NCBI GenBank assembly: GCA_963971425.1
Contig: OZ020524.1
Span: 14,759,845-14,823,844, forward strand
Reading direction: 5' to 3'
Length of the DNA: 64,000 nt
Origin: Bryoerythrophyllum caledonicum
Taxonomy: Eukaryota > Streptophyta > Bryopsida > Pottiales > Pottiaceae
Made by a program: the position numbers and the translations under genes. The notes beneath the pieces are model-generated. The model was not told the origin of the DNA and did no database searches. It saw only the letters and a list, made by a program, of their open reading frames with translations. Positions 23,035 to 35,732 of this stretch are shown here, in pieces. Position 1 is the stretch's first letter; the number at the start of each line of letters is the position of its first letter.

Positions 23035-25065
23035 TTGGTGGGAGTCTTTGTATGGTAGCCCTGTGATAGGTCTTGTTTAATGAGGTATTGATCTAAGAAT
23101 CTTATGGGGCCTTTGTCGAGGGTTTCGTCCATAGAGGACCATTCATATCTTTGAAAGTAGTATGGGGTAGCATAAGCGTGTTCATAGGGGTGTGGCATCT
23201 CAGTAGGCTTTCTCTAGACCTTCCTTTGCTAATTTGTTGGCTTGTTTGTTGCCGTTGATGCTAGTGTGAGCATGAACTTTATGGAGTGTGGTAATTTGTG
23301 TGCGATTTTGGAACATTTTGACCATAGATGTTAGGATAGTTTGGTCCGGATGACTATTGTGTTGAGTGGGGTGTTTTATGTGTGTCTTTAGGAGGTATAA
23401 AACATTTATGCAATCCGTAAAAATGTGTGCCAGTTTGTTGCGGTATTGCATGATAATTATCTTGAGGGTTTTATAGATAGCCATCATTTTGGCTCTAAGG
23501 ATATTTTGGAGTCCATGTAATCTTTTGGCAAGTTTAATTCGTTTGGTGGGGTTGTGTATTCCCTAACTTGCTTGTTCTCGATGCCAATGTCCCAGACTTA
23601 CTTTGGTTGGTTCTTCGAAGGAACCATTGGTGTAATAACTAAAATTGGGGTCAAATTTTAGTGGGGTGTGAGTTTGCTATTTGGGAAGTAAGGGGATTTG
23701 AGGGATTAGTGGTCTGAAGTTGTTTATAAAGGGGGTCTTAGACCATCTTTTGTTGCGGTTTACACGGGTTAGTGTAAATGGGGATGGAACAATTGCGGTA
23801 TATTCATTATTGATGTTGAGATTTTTTGCAATCAGTGTAAGTTGAGCGAGGTGTTCTAATGTGCCAATTTCTTGGTTTTGATGATGAATACATAGGACAC
23901 GTAAGGTTGATGGTTCAAGCCCGGGTTTTAAAGTTTTGGTGGTATAGTGGGTTCCATATGCAACATTGAATCCGTTTCAAATAGTGTTATGATATGGGAG
24001 TCTGGATACGTGCCCAAGTGTGGATTGAAATTTTGGTACCAATTAGTGTCGGGTGTGATAATGATAGTGGTGGTATGGTTGGGGTTGTTGTTTGCCGCTA
24101 GGCATGCTAAATGTATTGCTTGTTGTGTTTCTTCGTCATTGTGAGGGTGTGCAAGGTCTATTCCGTTCCACCTGTAGGTTTATGCTTTCTCAAGTGAGCC
24201 AAATATTTTATCCTGTTTGAATGGAGAATGAAACTTTGAAATTTTTGTGGAACATGTGACGGGGGATAAAAAGTATGATTGTGTTATATTCAAAGATGTG
24301 ATAAGAGAGTATAGTATAGGAGCGGAATGTGTAATGTGCATGTTTAAGGGGGTCATTATTTGGTATGCAATTTTTGTATCTTTGGTATAGCCAAACGATT
24401 TCGATTTTAAATGTTTGAGGTGTGGATTCAATGTTCATGGAGGCTTGTATTGCGTCATGGTATTGGTTCCACAATCATTGTAGTCTAGCGATCGGTGTAG
24501 TGATTAAGTGTCTACCGTTTCCTTCATATATGGAGGCATTATTTTGTTGTATTGTTATTGTATTCGTTCGTTGATTTGGGGTTACAATGGGTTGTGAAGA
24601 TGTTAAGGAGGGGGCTAATGATGGGCAGTGTAACAAATCTTGTATCTCTAAGTTGTTCTTGGAGGTGATGTAGTTTTGTGATTTTTAGGGAGAAGTTGTT
24701 TTGGACTTTGTGGTAGTATTGTTTAATGATTTCGGTGTTATGGAGAGAGGGTTTCAATTGTGCCAAGGAAAAAAATTTCTTTGCCAGGGCCATTTACTAT
24801 AGATTGTGTTGTTGTGTTACCAATGGCATAGGTATGATGTGTCGTTTTACTTATTTTGTTAGAGTCTACATATTTTTCTATATTTGTGGTTGATATTGTT
24901 GTTGGTAGGGTATGTGGTAGGAATTTTTAATATGTGGCGGTGGGGGGGAGGGGATGGGTATGGTGGGTTTGGAGGGTTTAGTAGAGAGTTGATGTCGGGT
25001 AAGATGTCATTGTAACTGATGATGTATGGTTCTTTTAATGTGCAAGGTGGAGCATGAGTGGGGCA
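23035..25065 (-). mobile_element. 5'-truncated Dualen-like LINE, copy A (ORF2 middle domain and RNase H)
   Basis: The minus strand encodes decayed pieces colinear with the plus-strand copy C at 60200-62240. From 25065 leftwards: the linker after reverse transcriptase (PTHAPPCTLKEPYIISYND), the middle domain (FGSLEKA, then RWNGIDLAHPHNDEET near 24130-24240) and RNase H with the IFTDCINVLYLL and NGNKQANKLAKEG motifs (23200-23487). It ends at GPIRFLDQYL. There are many stops and frameshifts. Both the 5' two thirds and the 3' end (CCHC, restriction-like endonuclease) are missing. It is dead. Confidence 0.8.
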
Positions 25066-25072
25066 TGGGTAA

Positions 25073-25540
25073 GAGCATCTCCACCGGGGCACGGGGCCTC
25101 AACAGATTTACAGGGTTGCCGGATTATTTTAGGATGGTTGCCGCACCGCGGACGCCAACACGGGGAACCGGTCCGCCGGCTTGGCGTTGGATTAGCTCCC
25201 AAACGGGAAATCAATGATTTTTCCAGTGCATACTCTATTATTTGCCGTTCCACCTCACCAATCCACTTTTGCCACGTGGACTAATGGGATTGGCGGTGGC
25301 TTCCGAAGGCTGTGATGTTCAACAATTTCATTGCTCAACCATGTGTTGCGGCATCGACGGCTGGCTTTGGCAGCTGCGACCTCCCTTCCGGCGGCAACAA
25401 CGTCTCATTCTCCGCCTCCCTGGTAGCATGCAAAGCGTCTCATGGTGCAGAATTGTAACAAGACTTAGTTGTTGTCCCCGCTTTCCATGGAGGTTCTCCG
25501 CCTTAGCGTGGAAATTTCCCCGCCAGGGGTGGAGATGCTC
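25073..25540. repeat. MITE with GAGCATCTCCACC ends
   Basis: GAGCATCTCCACCGGGGC on the left pairs with GGTGGAGATGCTC on the right, 468 bp apart. GAGCATCTCCA-type ends are widespread in plant MITEs. The GC-rich interior has open frames on both strands but no domain. It abuts the truncated end of LINE copy A. Confidence 0.6.
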
Positions 25541-26483
25541 AACGTAGAAAGACGTGGGGGGGGGGTGGCAAAATAGTTATTTAGCAACATTGAGTGCACG
25601 TTTTAGAAGCTTCAAAACTGGAAACAATAGTTTTAGTGTCCTTCCTTACTCATTGCACTAGAATCAGTGTAAGTTACATGGTGTGAAGTTGTCAAGGAAT
25701 ATTGTTTTGAAGACTGCGACACATGCAATGACAGTCGGGAAGACCAAGACCCGTCCTGAAAAGCTACCCACATCTCAACCAGACATTCCATTCCGAGTCC
25801 GCTTTCCCTTTGTCGCCGTCACGGCACCGGCACCGGCATCGGCACCGCGCCACTTGCAGCCACTGTACCCCTTGATTGCGCCGCTGGGATCTCACTCCGT
25901 CGCGGTACACCACCTTACAGCACTCGAGAATTCCATCCCGGTACCACAAACATGGAAGAATCCAGCGATTCCAATCTCCCGCCACCCCTCGCATAATTCC
26001 ATCACATCACCGTAGGGTTTGGTCCACCATCGTCACTTTTGTTTGAGAATGTAGACACGGATCGAGAGAAGGCGAGTGCGGCGGTGGTGCGCATGCAGTG
26101 CAGTTGTTGAAGCACGGGAATTCTGCGCTCGTTTGCGACTTCGTACCCTAGAGCATGAGTTTTTGTTGATGTTTTGTACATTCGCCGCGACGGAGTGTAG
26201 GCTAGGTTATGAAAATGCTCGTTTCGCGGCGGCGGTGTGCGAGAGCTTTTGACGGCGTGAGAGAGTGATTGTGGCGGTCTGCGACAATGTAGAGGAGGAT
26301 TGGAGCTTTGGATTTGGTCACGGGCGCGGATTGGCTGTTCCGGCGTTTGGAATCGGTGATTAGCGGAGTTGGAGAGATTTTGGAGAGAGCGAGGTAGGTG
26401 AGGAGTGATTTTTGTGAGGGAGAGGGAGATTGTGGAAGGAAGGGAGGGGTTTTGGTGTGGGAGGAGAGGTGGCCGTTGCAGGT
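25541..26483 (+). promoter_or_regulatory. Upstream region of the GRAS gene
   Basis: A run of G lies at 25557-25566. A GC-rich segment with CACCGGCACCGGCATCGGCACC (at 25823-25844, given here as its start CACCGGCACC) precedes a purine-rich leader (GGAGAGAGCGAGG, GGGAGAGGGAG) before the GRAS start. It probably holds the promoter and long 5' UTR. Open frames on the minus strand here (26002-26571) look like shadows of the purine-rich leader. Confidence 0.35.
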
Positions 26484-29400
26484 ATGCTAGGGAGCAGGAG
26501 GTCCGAGGGATCTTCTTCGCAAGAGAATTGTGTCGAAGTGTCGCCGCTAGAGAGTTTGCTGCAGCAAGCATGGCTTCAGTCGCACAGGCCGAAAGTGCAG
26601 AGACGCATCACGTCTCAGAGTCCGCTTGCAGATGTGTCGCTAGAGAGGCGAAGTGGTGCAGCAGGATCCTCTTCTGGAGTAGGGTTCCCGAGAACGACTC
26701 CTCCAGTCCAAGCGGACGGGCCAGAAAAACTATTTCACAAATCGAGGCTGGACACATCGACCGTGTTTATATCGAGGTTTGCGCTCCCACAGCTGAATTG
26801 TTATTCCACCAAGACAGACATTCCGCGATCAGTGTCTATGTTGCAGTGGACACAGCCAGACGCTGGCTACGGCCGCTGGAAGTCGCTAGGTGGTTCCCCT
26901 ACTCTTTCGATTGAAAGCCGGACATCGACGGTCGGCCAGTTTTCTGGCATTACAGAGTCTGGCGATAGTAGCAGCGGTTCAGTGGACTTTGAGGGAGAGA
27001 CACAGCCCTTGGTCAGCTATCTGGACGCCATTCTCATGGATGAGAACCTGGAAGAGGACCACGAGACGAGTGCGTACCAGGCTATGGCGAAGGAGATTTC
27101 GGATCTCATTGGCTCGGAGTCAGCAGCGCGGACTTCTTGTGAGGAATCCGATGTGGTATGCTTCGAAAGTTGCTGGGAGGATCCTGGGTGCTGTCTCGTG
27201 GAAAAAACCATCGCTTATCAAACAATGACCAAAGAGATTTCCGACCTCATTTCCCCAAGCACGACAGTATGCGATTCCGGTACAACAACAAGCGGCGGAA
27301 GCGAAGTATCAAATGCCATGATCCGTGTCAAGATGGACTCCTTACCAACGGAAGAATCTGCGGTTAGGATGATGATGGAGGCGTACGCTTGTATACTTAG
27401 CAAACACATAGCGGATTTGTCAATCAGTTTCGATCACGAAGAGACAGATACGATACTAATTCACGTCGACGAGGATTGGAAATCATATCTGCAGAGTCTC
27501 AATCAGAACTTCAAGCCAGCCTCAAATTTCGACTTCAACAGGCTTCTCTGTGGAACAGGAAAGTCGAAGGCGTTAGATGACAATGCTCTCGCTTCTTCCG
27601 CTTGCGGTAGTCTGACGGAATTGCTCTACAGGTATTGCCATCTTCCAATTCTTCTATATGAAAAGACTAAGTTCGAGAATACGGCCTATTTCTCAGGTTT
27701 CTGACAAATTTCTTGAACATGCGCAAGATGTTTTTCTTAAAGTTGATTTCTTCCACCAGAATGCTGAACACAACAAGTGGATAATTCCTATGCCGCAGGT
27801 GCGCGTTGGCAGTGAGCCAGGGAAACGTGCATACTGCAACAGATTTGTTATCTGAACTGCGGCAGAGCTCGTCACCTCATGGAAATTCGACGCAACGTAT
27901 GGCTCATTATTTTATGGAGGCTTTGGTCAGTGAGCTCTTTGTGACCATCTTTGCTATAAAGATCAAAGCTTATGAATATTTCTTAACGAACAAAAATGTG
28001 AAAGAAACTAATTCCTGTTGTATATTGCTCAGGTCATCGAAAAACATGAAAAGCTTTATAATGTTACTTCAGATTCAGACACTTGATGATTGAGAATATT
28101 AAAATGGAATTGCAGCGTGTTGGTTATAACCTGGAATTTATTTGTGCATATTCAGGTGTGAACTATATCAATATTGCTCTATGTCGTTAGCCATTGTGTG
28201 CACTCTTTAAGGTTGTACACTTGTTTTATTTTGTCCTTTTTTCATCACACTTGTTTTGCATGTACAGTTCTTGGGCACCGTCTATGATGCCTCACTCTCT
28301 TTTGTAGTGTAGCATGAGAAAGTAACCTTTCTGTGATGTTCTGCTCTGTAGATGGCAAAAATGACAGGGACTGGTGAACAGCTTTATACTGTGATTGGAA
28401 ACAACTGCCCCTCCGCTGCGTCTGTATTTAAAGCTGTGCGCCTGTACTTTGAGAACAACCCGTACATCAAACTTACTCATTTTTTCTCCATGAGGACGAT
28501 ATTAGAGGCCTGTGAAGGTGCTACTCGTGTTCATGTGATTGTCTATGGATTTATGTATGGAACCGAATTTCCTGCTCTCATTCAACAACTGGCACGAAGG
28601 CCAGGAGGAGTACCCCACCTTCGGATAACAGGTACCTGAAATGTCCGTCTGGACTGTACACGTTCAGGGTATTACATTGGTATTTAGTCTGTTAAGTTCA
28701 TTACTTTATGCTTTATCGTCTAAAAGTAATGCAGAATGATGGAAGGCGTCGTTGAACTTCCTTTTTTAATTGCTTTTTTCTGCAATGACAGGTATCGATT
28801 ACCCATATCCAGGAAACGATCCCGCCGTGAAATTAAATGAAACGGGCCGTAGGCTGGCGGTGTATGCTGAGTTTTGCAATGTGCCTTTTGAATTTGTTGC
28901 ATTGGCTGGAAGTTGGGAGTCGTTCACGGCTAGGGATATGAACTTGAGAGACGACGAAGTACTTGCAGTGTGCAGCGATAGGCTGCACACACTTCTTGAC
29001 GAGTCGGTAATGGCCGCAAGCCCTCGTGAAGTCGTACTGAGAAGGATCCGAAGCATGAATCCCAAGGTACACATACGTCCCGGAATTATCATGACGAATT
29101 TTCTCTTTTCTGACATCTTAATTGTTGAAAGCGTGAGTGCAGAGCATCTTGCCTGAACATAAGCAATGAGGTGGCCATATATTTGACGATGTACCGGTCT
29201 CAAATTTTTCCTATTTCATTCGAGTTAGCAGGTATAGATCTGATTATTTGCCTTTATAGCATCAACTTAACTGTGATTGAAAACTTGTGCAGGTTTTTGT
29301 TATTATTGGGAAAAATGGAGGTTACAATGCTCCATTTTTCATGACCCGCTTTCGGGAGTGCATCAAGCATTACTCGGCATTATATGAAGGGATGGAACTA

Positions 29401-29736
29401 TCCATGCCCTCGGATGATGCAGATAGAGTCATCATTGAAAAAGAGTATTTCGGCCGAGAGATATTGAACATTGTTGCTTGTGAAGGACAAGCCAGAGTGG
29501 AACGTGCCGAGCCGTACCGACAATGGCAGAACCGACTGCAACGAGCAGGCTTTAAGATACAGCCTATCGATCCGCACGTTTTCTCCAAAATTACAGCCCT
29601 GATGGCTAGCTTCCACAAAGATTACGGAGTTTGTATGGATGATGGCTGGTTTCTTTTGGGCATAAACAACGAAATCGTGCATGCCTGTTCAGTGTGGAAA
29701 CCTAAAGCTTCTCCAAGTTTGCACCACGTCTTATAA
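26484..29736 (+). CDS. GRAS transcriptional regulator, LISCL (SCL9/SCL14-like) type, 5 exons
   Basis: GRAS proteins are nuclear co-regulators of transcription. Exons are 26484-27631, 27799-27925, 28352-28631, 28792-29066 and 29293-29736, all GT-AG and in phase, giving 757 residues. The N-terminal half is acidic and serine-rich and carries LVSYLDAILMDENLEED, like the LISCL acidic motif. A short duplication (YQAMAKEISDLI near residue 200, YQTMTKEISDLI near 247) follows. The GRAS domain then runs in order: LHRI (CALAVSQGNVHTATDLLSEL), the VHIID region, LHRII (RRLAVYAEFCNVPFEF), PFYRE-type (SPREVVLRRIRSMNP, YNAPFFMTRFRE), REILNIVACEGQARVER and SAW (DDGWFLLGIN). The VHIID core reads VHVIVYG, so the usual Asp is Val. 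Most plant GRAS genes lack introns in this domain; here there are four. The start is the first ATG in frame. Confidence 0.92.
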
Positions 29737-31506
29737 TCATTCCTTGTCAACTGTTACACGTAAAACTCAAGAGAGATCGAGTTGAAGGGGTTTGTCTAAG
29801 ACCGAGGCTAACACTTGATCAACCGGAGAATCTCCTGTCAGACTCATCAACCAGCTCGGTACGCGTTTCTTTTTAATAATATCTCAATTCTGATATTTTC
29901 GGATCGGTTGCTTTTGCTCTCTTTGTTAACATATTTCCCAGCTTTGAGTTGGTGGTTTTTTCCATGAATCCAGATAAACACTCAATAACCGAAATTTACC
30001 TCGAGTCGATTAGATCCTTGTTTTCTTCGGTTCTGCCTTCTGAGCGTGTTCATGGATGTTGTATCTGCTTGTGAAAAGCATTGAGAACTGCTTTGCCAAG
30101 TCGAACAATATTGTTCTAACGAGCGGTTGCAGCAACTATGTTCTGAAATGATGTGCCCTTGTGTCTTAGGCCCTGAGAGCTTCGTGACGATTACTCAACA
30201 TAAGACAATGCTGACTATGCATGTGGGATTGACGTCCTTGCAATGACATATCAGCGCACATTCTGTCACTAAAACCTCTTCACAATACTCGACGCTTAAA
30301 CTCGAGTTGAGAAGGGTCTGCTCGCCAGATGTTCTATTCTGAGGAAGAGGGGCTGGAAGTGTTACCCTAGTTGAACGCTTTTCACTGGACTAAATCAAAT
30401 TCAGGTACTGGTTTCACTACCTGACGTTGTAGTCACTCTTACAGTATTATTTTCATTAGCGGGGATTTTTCGCAGGTCTCTCGGTGCTGGACCAGTCTTC
30501 AAATCCGGAGTGTGTTCACGAGACTTCTGTTGTGACTCTATGACATCCAATGTCATTGTCAAGAACTCTACATCTCCATGTATTTTTTTTATCGGGCGTT
30601 TCCATTGTCATCTTCTCAATGATAAATATATACTTTCCAGTCTTAGGATTATTGGTTTTCTTCATTGTTATGTGAATGCTGATCTCTCTCATCACTTACA
30701 GAACTTCCAATTTGACTTGTTCAAGTTTTGGAACATCTTCATACATAATCTTGTATAGATAAAAATTCAGCAAAGTTAATGCATAAATGTGTTTTTCATA
30801 AATGTCAAGCTATAGACTTAGTGCATGTTTGAACCTATTTTCATGTGAAGTATGAATTTTCTTACAAGATTGTCTTTATTGGTTTAGTAATAAACCTCCA
30901 AAATCTACAATTTCCACTATTTATATATATCTTGACTTCATACAATATAATTTATTCCATCACTATTGGATGTTGTGCAAAAAAATTCCAAATTTTAGGT
31001 CATTGATTAAATTCAACTTTATGAAATGAAATGCATGTACTAAAATTAGACATTATATTTACATTAGAAGGAGCTATGGACCATAAATCGAAATATATCT
31101 AGCTCTAGGGGTTACATGCCTTTGGCACTAAAGGATAATAGTTGGCTTGTTTTAAGTATTACTAGCTTGGAGCAGACAATATTATAATACATATAGTGTA
31201 TTAACATGTAACACTTATAAAACTTGATCTCAATAGTAAGTAACATTTATATTTTCATCCATTCGGCCAATTTTAACTAGTATTTTCATCCGTCAAGCCA
31301 ATTAATTCAAAAACAATAATCTATTATTGAAACTCTATTTTACATAGCCAGTTTTACTACCCTTGCTCTTATTTTCTTCCGGTAATTTCTCTAGTTTTTT
31401 CAATGAAGTAAAATCAATGAAATAGGGAGCGAAACATGTCAACATTTAGTATATGACACTTAACAATGTAAATTGTTGAAAAATCTGAAATATTAATCAG
31501 CTTATA
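29737..31506. other. 3' region of the GRAS gene, then AT-rich DNA
   Basis: The region 29737 to about 30500 has gene-like composition and may be 3' UTR. From 30500 on it is AT-rich. The frame 30510-30758 has no family motif. No repeat boundary is seen before the TTAA at 31507. Confidence 0.4.
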
Positions 31507-32442
31507 TTAACCCCTAAGGTACCAAGACAGTTTTACACCAAAAACACTTCAAAATTAATGGATTCTAGTGCAATGAATAAAGAAGGTAACAAAAACTTTT
31601 ATTTTTAGTTCTGACCATAGGATCTCAATAAAGGCTTATTAAGTAATACATGTACAAAATTTCATAAACTTTGACCGCACGGATTGAAAGATTATAGTGT
31701 TTGAAGTCAAGCAAATGGTTCATTTTCTTCCTTGCGTTTAATGGATCAGTAGACTTTGACTTCAGTTGGTGTCAAAAAATTTCACTACACAAGGTCTAAA
31801 TCTATTACCATCTTGTTAAGCATGATGTTAGCTCCTTACACACCAATTTTTAGAGGTAGAGACGGGGTGTAGCATATTCAAAACAAGTGTGCAAGGAGTG
31901 GAGGCTCGAAATTTGTTAATTCACACTTTAATGTTTTTGATTGATAATCCAAATGGTTAATAAGAAGGTTTACATTACATATTGTTGTGGAAAAAATAAA
32001 AAGTGAAAAATATGAAGATCTCTAGGTTTTATGTGGAAAAGAAGAAGTTTTTTTGGTACCTTGCCCGACAATGAGTGACAATGTGTGAAAATGTTTGACT
32101 TGGGTTGGTATGCTATTTTTCACTAAAGACAAGAATTTTTTTTTGACAACATGAAGGGAAATAATATTACTTGCGAGTACTGAAAATCTCACTTTCAATA
32201 GAGTGTCCTATCAAAAGTTTTTGGAGGTGCCCGAGGTGGCCGCCCTCCCCATTTAAAATTCAAAACCCTATAACTTTTTCATCAATTGTCCAATTTAGGA
32301 AAAAAATTGTTTTCCCACTGAGCTCTTGGTAATGTCTTTCTATAGTAAAATTTTCAAAGTGGAATGTTGGAAATTGACACCATAGGAACCTGACCGATTT
32401 TTCAAAAAGCCCTTTTTGGACACTTGGTCCTTTAGGGGTTAA
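31507..32442 (+). mobile_element. TTAA-flanked element, copy C, complete (family T)
   Basis: TTAA (31507-31510) and TTAA (32439-32442) enclose a 928-bp core with ends CCCCTAAGG and CCTTTAGGGG. It is nearly identical to copy D at 44040, for example in ATGAAGATCTCTAGGTTTTA and TTGCCCGACAATGAGTGACA, which points to recent movement. It contains no coding frame, so it depends on a transposase elsewhere. Confidence 0.85.
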
Positions 32443-32699
32443 GAGAGACTACTGGGGTGTTGAGTCGTGTTTGTGACTTATAGATAATGTTAATTTTTCT
32501 ATGCTCATAAATTATGTTGTCCTGCCACATTGAGCTCCTCAGTCTCTAGGGACAGTGTGAGGCTTACGTTTGTTGCGTCATGTCTGATTAAGAAATGGTG
32601 CATGCACAGACGCCACAGGCTTTCACCAGCACTTGCATTGGAAAATGCCTAGAGAGGTGTGAGCTTCCGCTTTCTCTTGGAAGCAAAGGGGGTCCGTTT

Positions 32700-34250
32700 A
32701 TTTGATGAGAGGTGGAGGACAGGTTGTCGCACGTGTTAGGAAGTTTGTGAGAATCCTTCGGAGACCAGAGTTCTTCTTCTTCTTCAAGTTTGTGAGGATT
32801 GTAGAAGTGATGATGGTTGCATGCAATCCCCCAATTTCCCATGGAAGGATCGTATGGAAATTGACTTATTTTGGAGCAGCTCAACAACAATGCCACACAA
32901 TTGAGGAAGAGGTTGAACAACAACTTGAAACCTTGAACATTGAGGAGCGAAGCATTTACAAAAGAGTCATGGAATCTAGCATGCTTAGGATCTCCGACAA
33001 GATTTATTTTGTTGATGGACTAGGAGGTCAAGGAAGACGTACTTGGAGAATCTCATTTTGAAATCCGTGAGTGCGCAAATTCAGATTGTGTTGGCAAGTA
33101 CTTTGTGTGGAATTGTTGCATTGTTACACAGAAGGGGAGGGCCGCTTATATAAGGTATAAAATTCCAATTTAGTTAGACAAGACTTTTGTGCGCAACATT
33201 AGCAAACAAAGTTATATGGCGGCAATGTTATGCTATACAAAGCTCATTCTATAGGACGAGACTTTCTTTTGAATCCATCGTCCGTACGCTCAATAACATA
33301 ACCAAATGGGATGTGCCCTCAAGAGGAATCATTTTCTTGAACTACAACAATTTTAGATAGGTGTTGCCTGTTGTTTCAAGGGGCTCGTGGCTCGAAATTG
33401 AAGTGACATCAATCAAGGAGTCTTGCCTATCAAGCCACGTCGAAGTGTGTGTCTTGTGCTAAAATGTGCGTGCTACTGCAATCTTTACGACGCTTGTGGA
33501 TTTGGGGAACCAGACATATGCGGATCGACTTGTGGCGCTTGGAGAAGGCAAGCTGGACATTATTTTAGGGAAGTCATATCCGCCGTCCAACCAATATACT
33601 ATTGCTTGATCAAAGTTGTTTGCCCCAGAATTGCGACTAGCAAGAGGGGAAGCGAATTTTACAGGAGTGACATACAAAAAGACGTGACAAGAATCAATGT
33701 TGTTGTGTCCGACATGGTGCATGAGGAAAGTGATAGTTTCTTACTCGAGTTCTTGAATTCCAATGGATTGGATGGCCACCGCATGAGCTGAAACTTAAAG
33801 TTGGTACACCAGCGATGCTCTTGCTTAACTCGGATTCATCAAATGGACGATGCAATGGCACCAAAGTCATCGTTTGTTGCTACACAACCCGAGTGATTGA
33901 GGCGGAAGTCCTCATAAGTGATAGTGCATGCCACGTGGCACTCATATTACAAATTTCTTTGGGTAAAGAGAGCTTTGAACTTCTCTATCCAATACGCCGC
34001 AAATAGTTTCCAATTCGCGTCGCGTATGCCATAACAATCAATAAGTAAAAAGGACAAGCGCTTCTAAAGGTTGGCATCTATCTAAGCAATGATTTTTTTC
34101 TCATGGACAATTGTATGTTGCATTTTCGTGTGCAACAACTCCCAAAAAAACCTTTTTGGTGCTCTCGGAAGGAATAGCACATGGAGGGGACAAAATAATG
34201 TTGTTTACAACAGGCCAATCGCATCATGTACTTGCATTCTCATCCAATTT
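32700..34250 (+). pseudogene. Decayed Helitron-type PIF1 helicase
   Basis: Broken frames follow the C-terminal helicase of plant Helitrons. LNIEERSIYKRVMESS and YFVDGLGGQGRRT (about 32930-33040) match the Walker A region VDGxGGTGKT, with the Lys position replaced by Arg. Later pieces are WPPHELKLKVGTPAMLL (about 33770-33825), NGRCNGTKVIVCCYTTRVIEAE (about 33850-33910, in part), FPIRVAYAITINK (34010-34050) and KVGIYLSNDFFSHGQLYVAF (about 34067-34130), the terminal helicase motifs. Stops and frameshifts occur throughout. I see no Rep/HUH domain and could not find Helitron ends. It is a fossil fragment. Confidence 0.75.
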
Positions 34251-34446
34251 CATTCACCAATGACTCCATTTCGTAGTGCATGACAGCTCTGGATCCCTCT
34301 TTTGATTGAATTTGTTTTGTGGTGATTTTGGTTTTTGTGATTTCTATCATTTCTATGGTTTACGTCAATTTAAGTTGCCTCCTTGTTATTCACACATTTT
34401 CCATATTTTTCTAGGTTTCCCTGTTGGGGACAACATGTCAATACAC

Positions 34447-35447
34447 TACACTAAAGATGGCTTCTAGTGTAGTGGACACTAAATACAAACCCTTACACTA
34501 ATTGTAAAGTTTACAATTAGTGTAGTGACAAAACTATACACTAAATGTCAACTGTTACTTTAAATGTCAATTCCAGTAAATAATGGAATATAAGGTTTTT
34601 TTACATGTGGACATTTAGTGTATGAAACCTAGAAAATAATTATGTGTACATTTCAAGCATCAATGTAAAGAAGATTTTGAGTGCGTGTAGAAACCCAAGA
34701 ATTTGCAAGAGAATATTGGAAAAATAGAACATAGATATGGAACAAAAGGAAAATCTCAAAAATTGGACAAAGAAAAATGTTCAAGAACATATGGAAGGAA
34801 AATGAAACTGCAAGTACAAGATTGGAAAAATATGAACTTCGATTTAGAAGGAAAGTGAGAAAAGAAAGGAATATTGGAAAAGGAAAAAATCATAAATATA
34901 CAATAAATATACATCAAATACTCATTAGATATTCATTCAATATACATTGAATATGCATTAAACATTCATAAAAAATGCATTGAATATTCAAATATGCATT
35001 AAATATACATTAGAAATTAAATTTTCTATTCATTGAATATTTATCAAATATTCATTAAATATATAAATATTCATTAAATATTCATGAAATATTCATTAGA
35101 TATTCATTAAAAGTTTCAAGGAATGCAAGAGATGTGAATGGGAATAACTTAGTTGGAAATGGGAGGATAATGAAATGAGGTTGAGGATGAGACTGGGAGA
35201 ATAAATGCATGGCGGCTAGTAGGGGGTTGATTGGGGGCTAACACTATTTATGAACTTGTTAACAAATTTTTGTGCTAGGGTAGGTGGTTGATTGGGGGAA
35301 AATACTATGAGTACTAGGATTGGTGGACGATTGAGGTATAATATTCATGACAATGGCGGTTAACACTAATTGCCAACTTGTTAACAAATAGTGTACTAGG
35401 GTAACTATACTATTCATACCATTGCACTGAAGGCCATCTTTAGTGTA
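34447..35447 (-). mobile_element. Non-autonomous relative of the pogo-like element (family P)
   Basis: TA (34447-34448, 35446-35447) flanks a 997-bp element with ends CACTAAAGATGGC and GCCATCTTTAGTG. The left end is a 25-bp palindrome (TACACTA through TAGTGTA). The right part (35210-35410) carries the same direct repeats as the left end of the 5494 element, inverted: GTAGGTGGTTGATTGGGGG and AACAAATAGTGTACTAGGGT. The middle is a run of ATTCATTAAATAT variants (34890-35110). There is no transposase, so it is presumably moved in trans. Confidence 0.8.
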
Positions 35448-35732
35448 GTTTCACATAAAAATTTATTTAAAAAAATCTCAAACGACCGAAACCAATCCAC
35501 ATGGACTCTACTTTGACACTTGATTCAGAACCTAGATTCACTTCGGGTAATTCATAGATCTTCCCTTTGCCCCAACGTCATCAATCAAAATCCAATATCT
35601 AAGAAAATGCTAAATTCAGTTCCCAAAAATATAGATTGTTTTGTAGATAATCAACCAAAGCTTAAGGCGTGGCTTCTGAACTTTGAAGCGTGCATATGAT
35701 GGAAGGCAATTGAGTGGGAGTTGGCATAATTT

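Noticed and set aside
25683-26015. 110-codon plus-strand open frame before the GRAS gene
   Set aside because: It is Pro/Ala/Thr-rich, with no family motif, in a low-complexity GC-rich segment. It may be leader sequence.
26002-26571. 189-codon minus-strand open frame upstream of the GRAS gene
   Set aside because: It is antisense to a purine-rich leader and overlaps the GRAS first exon. It has no recognisable domain.
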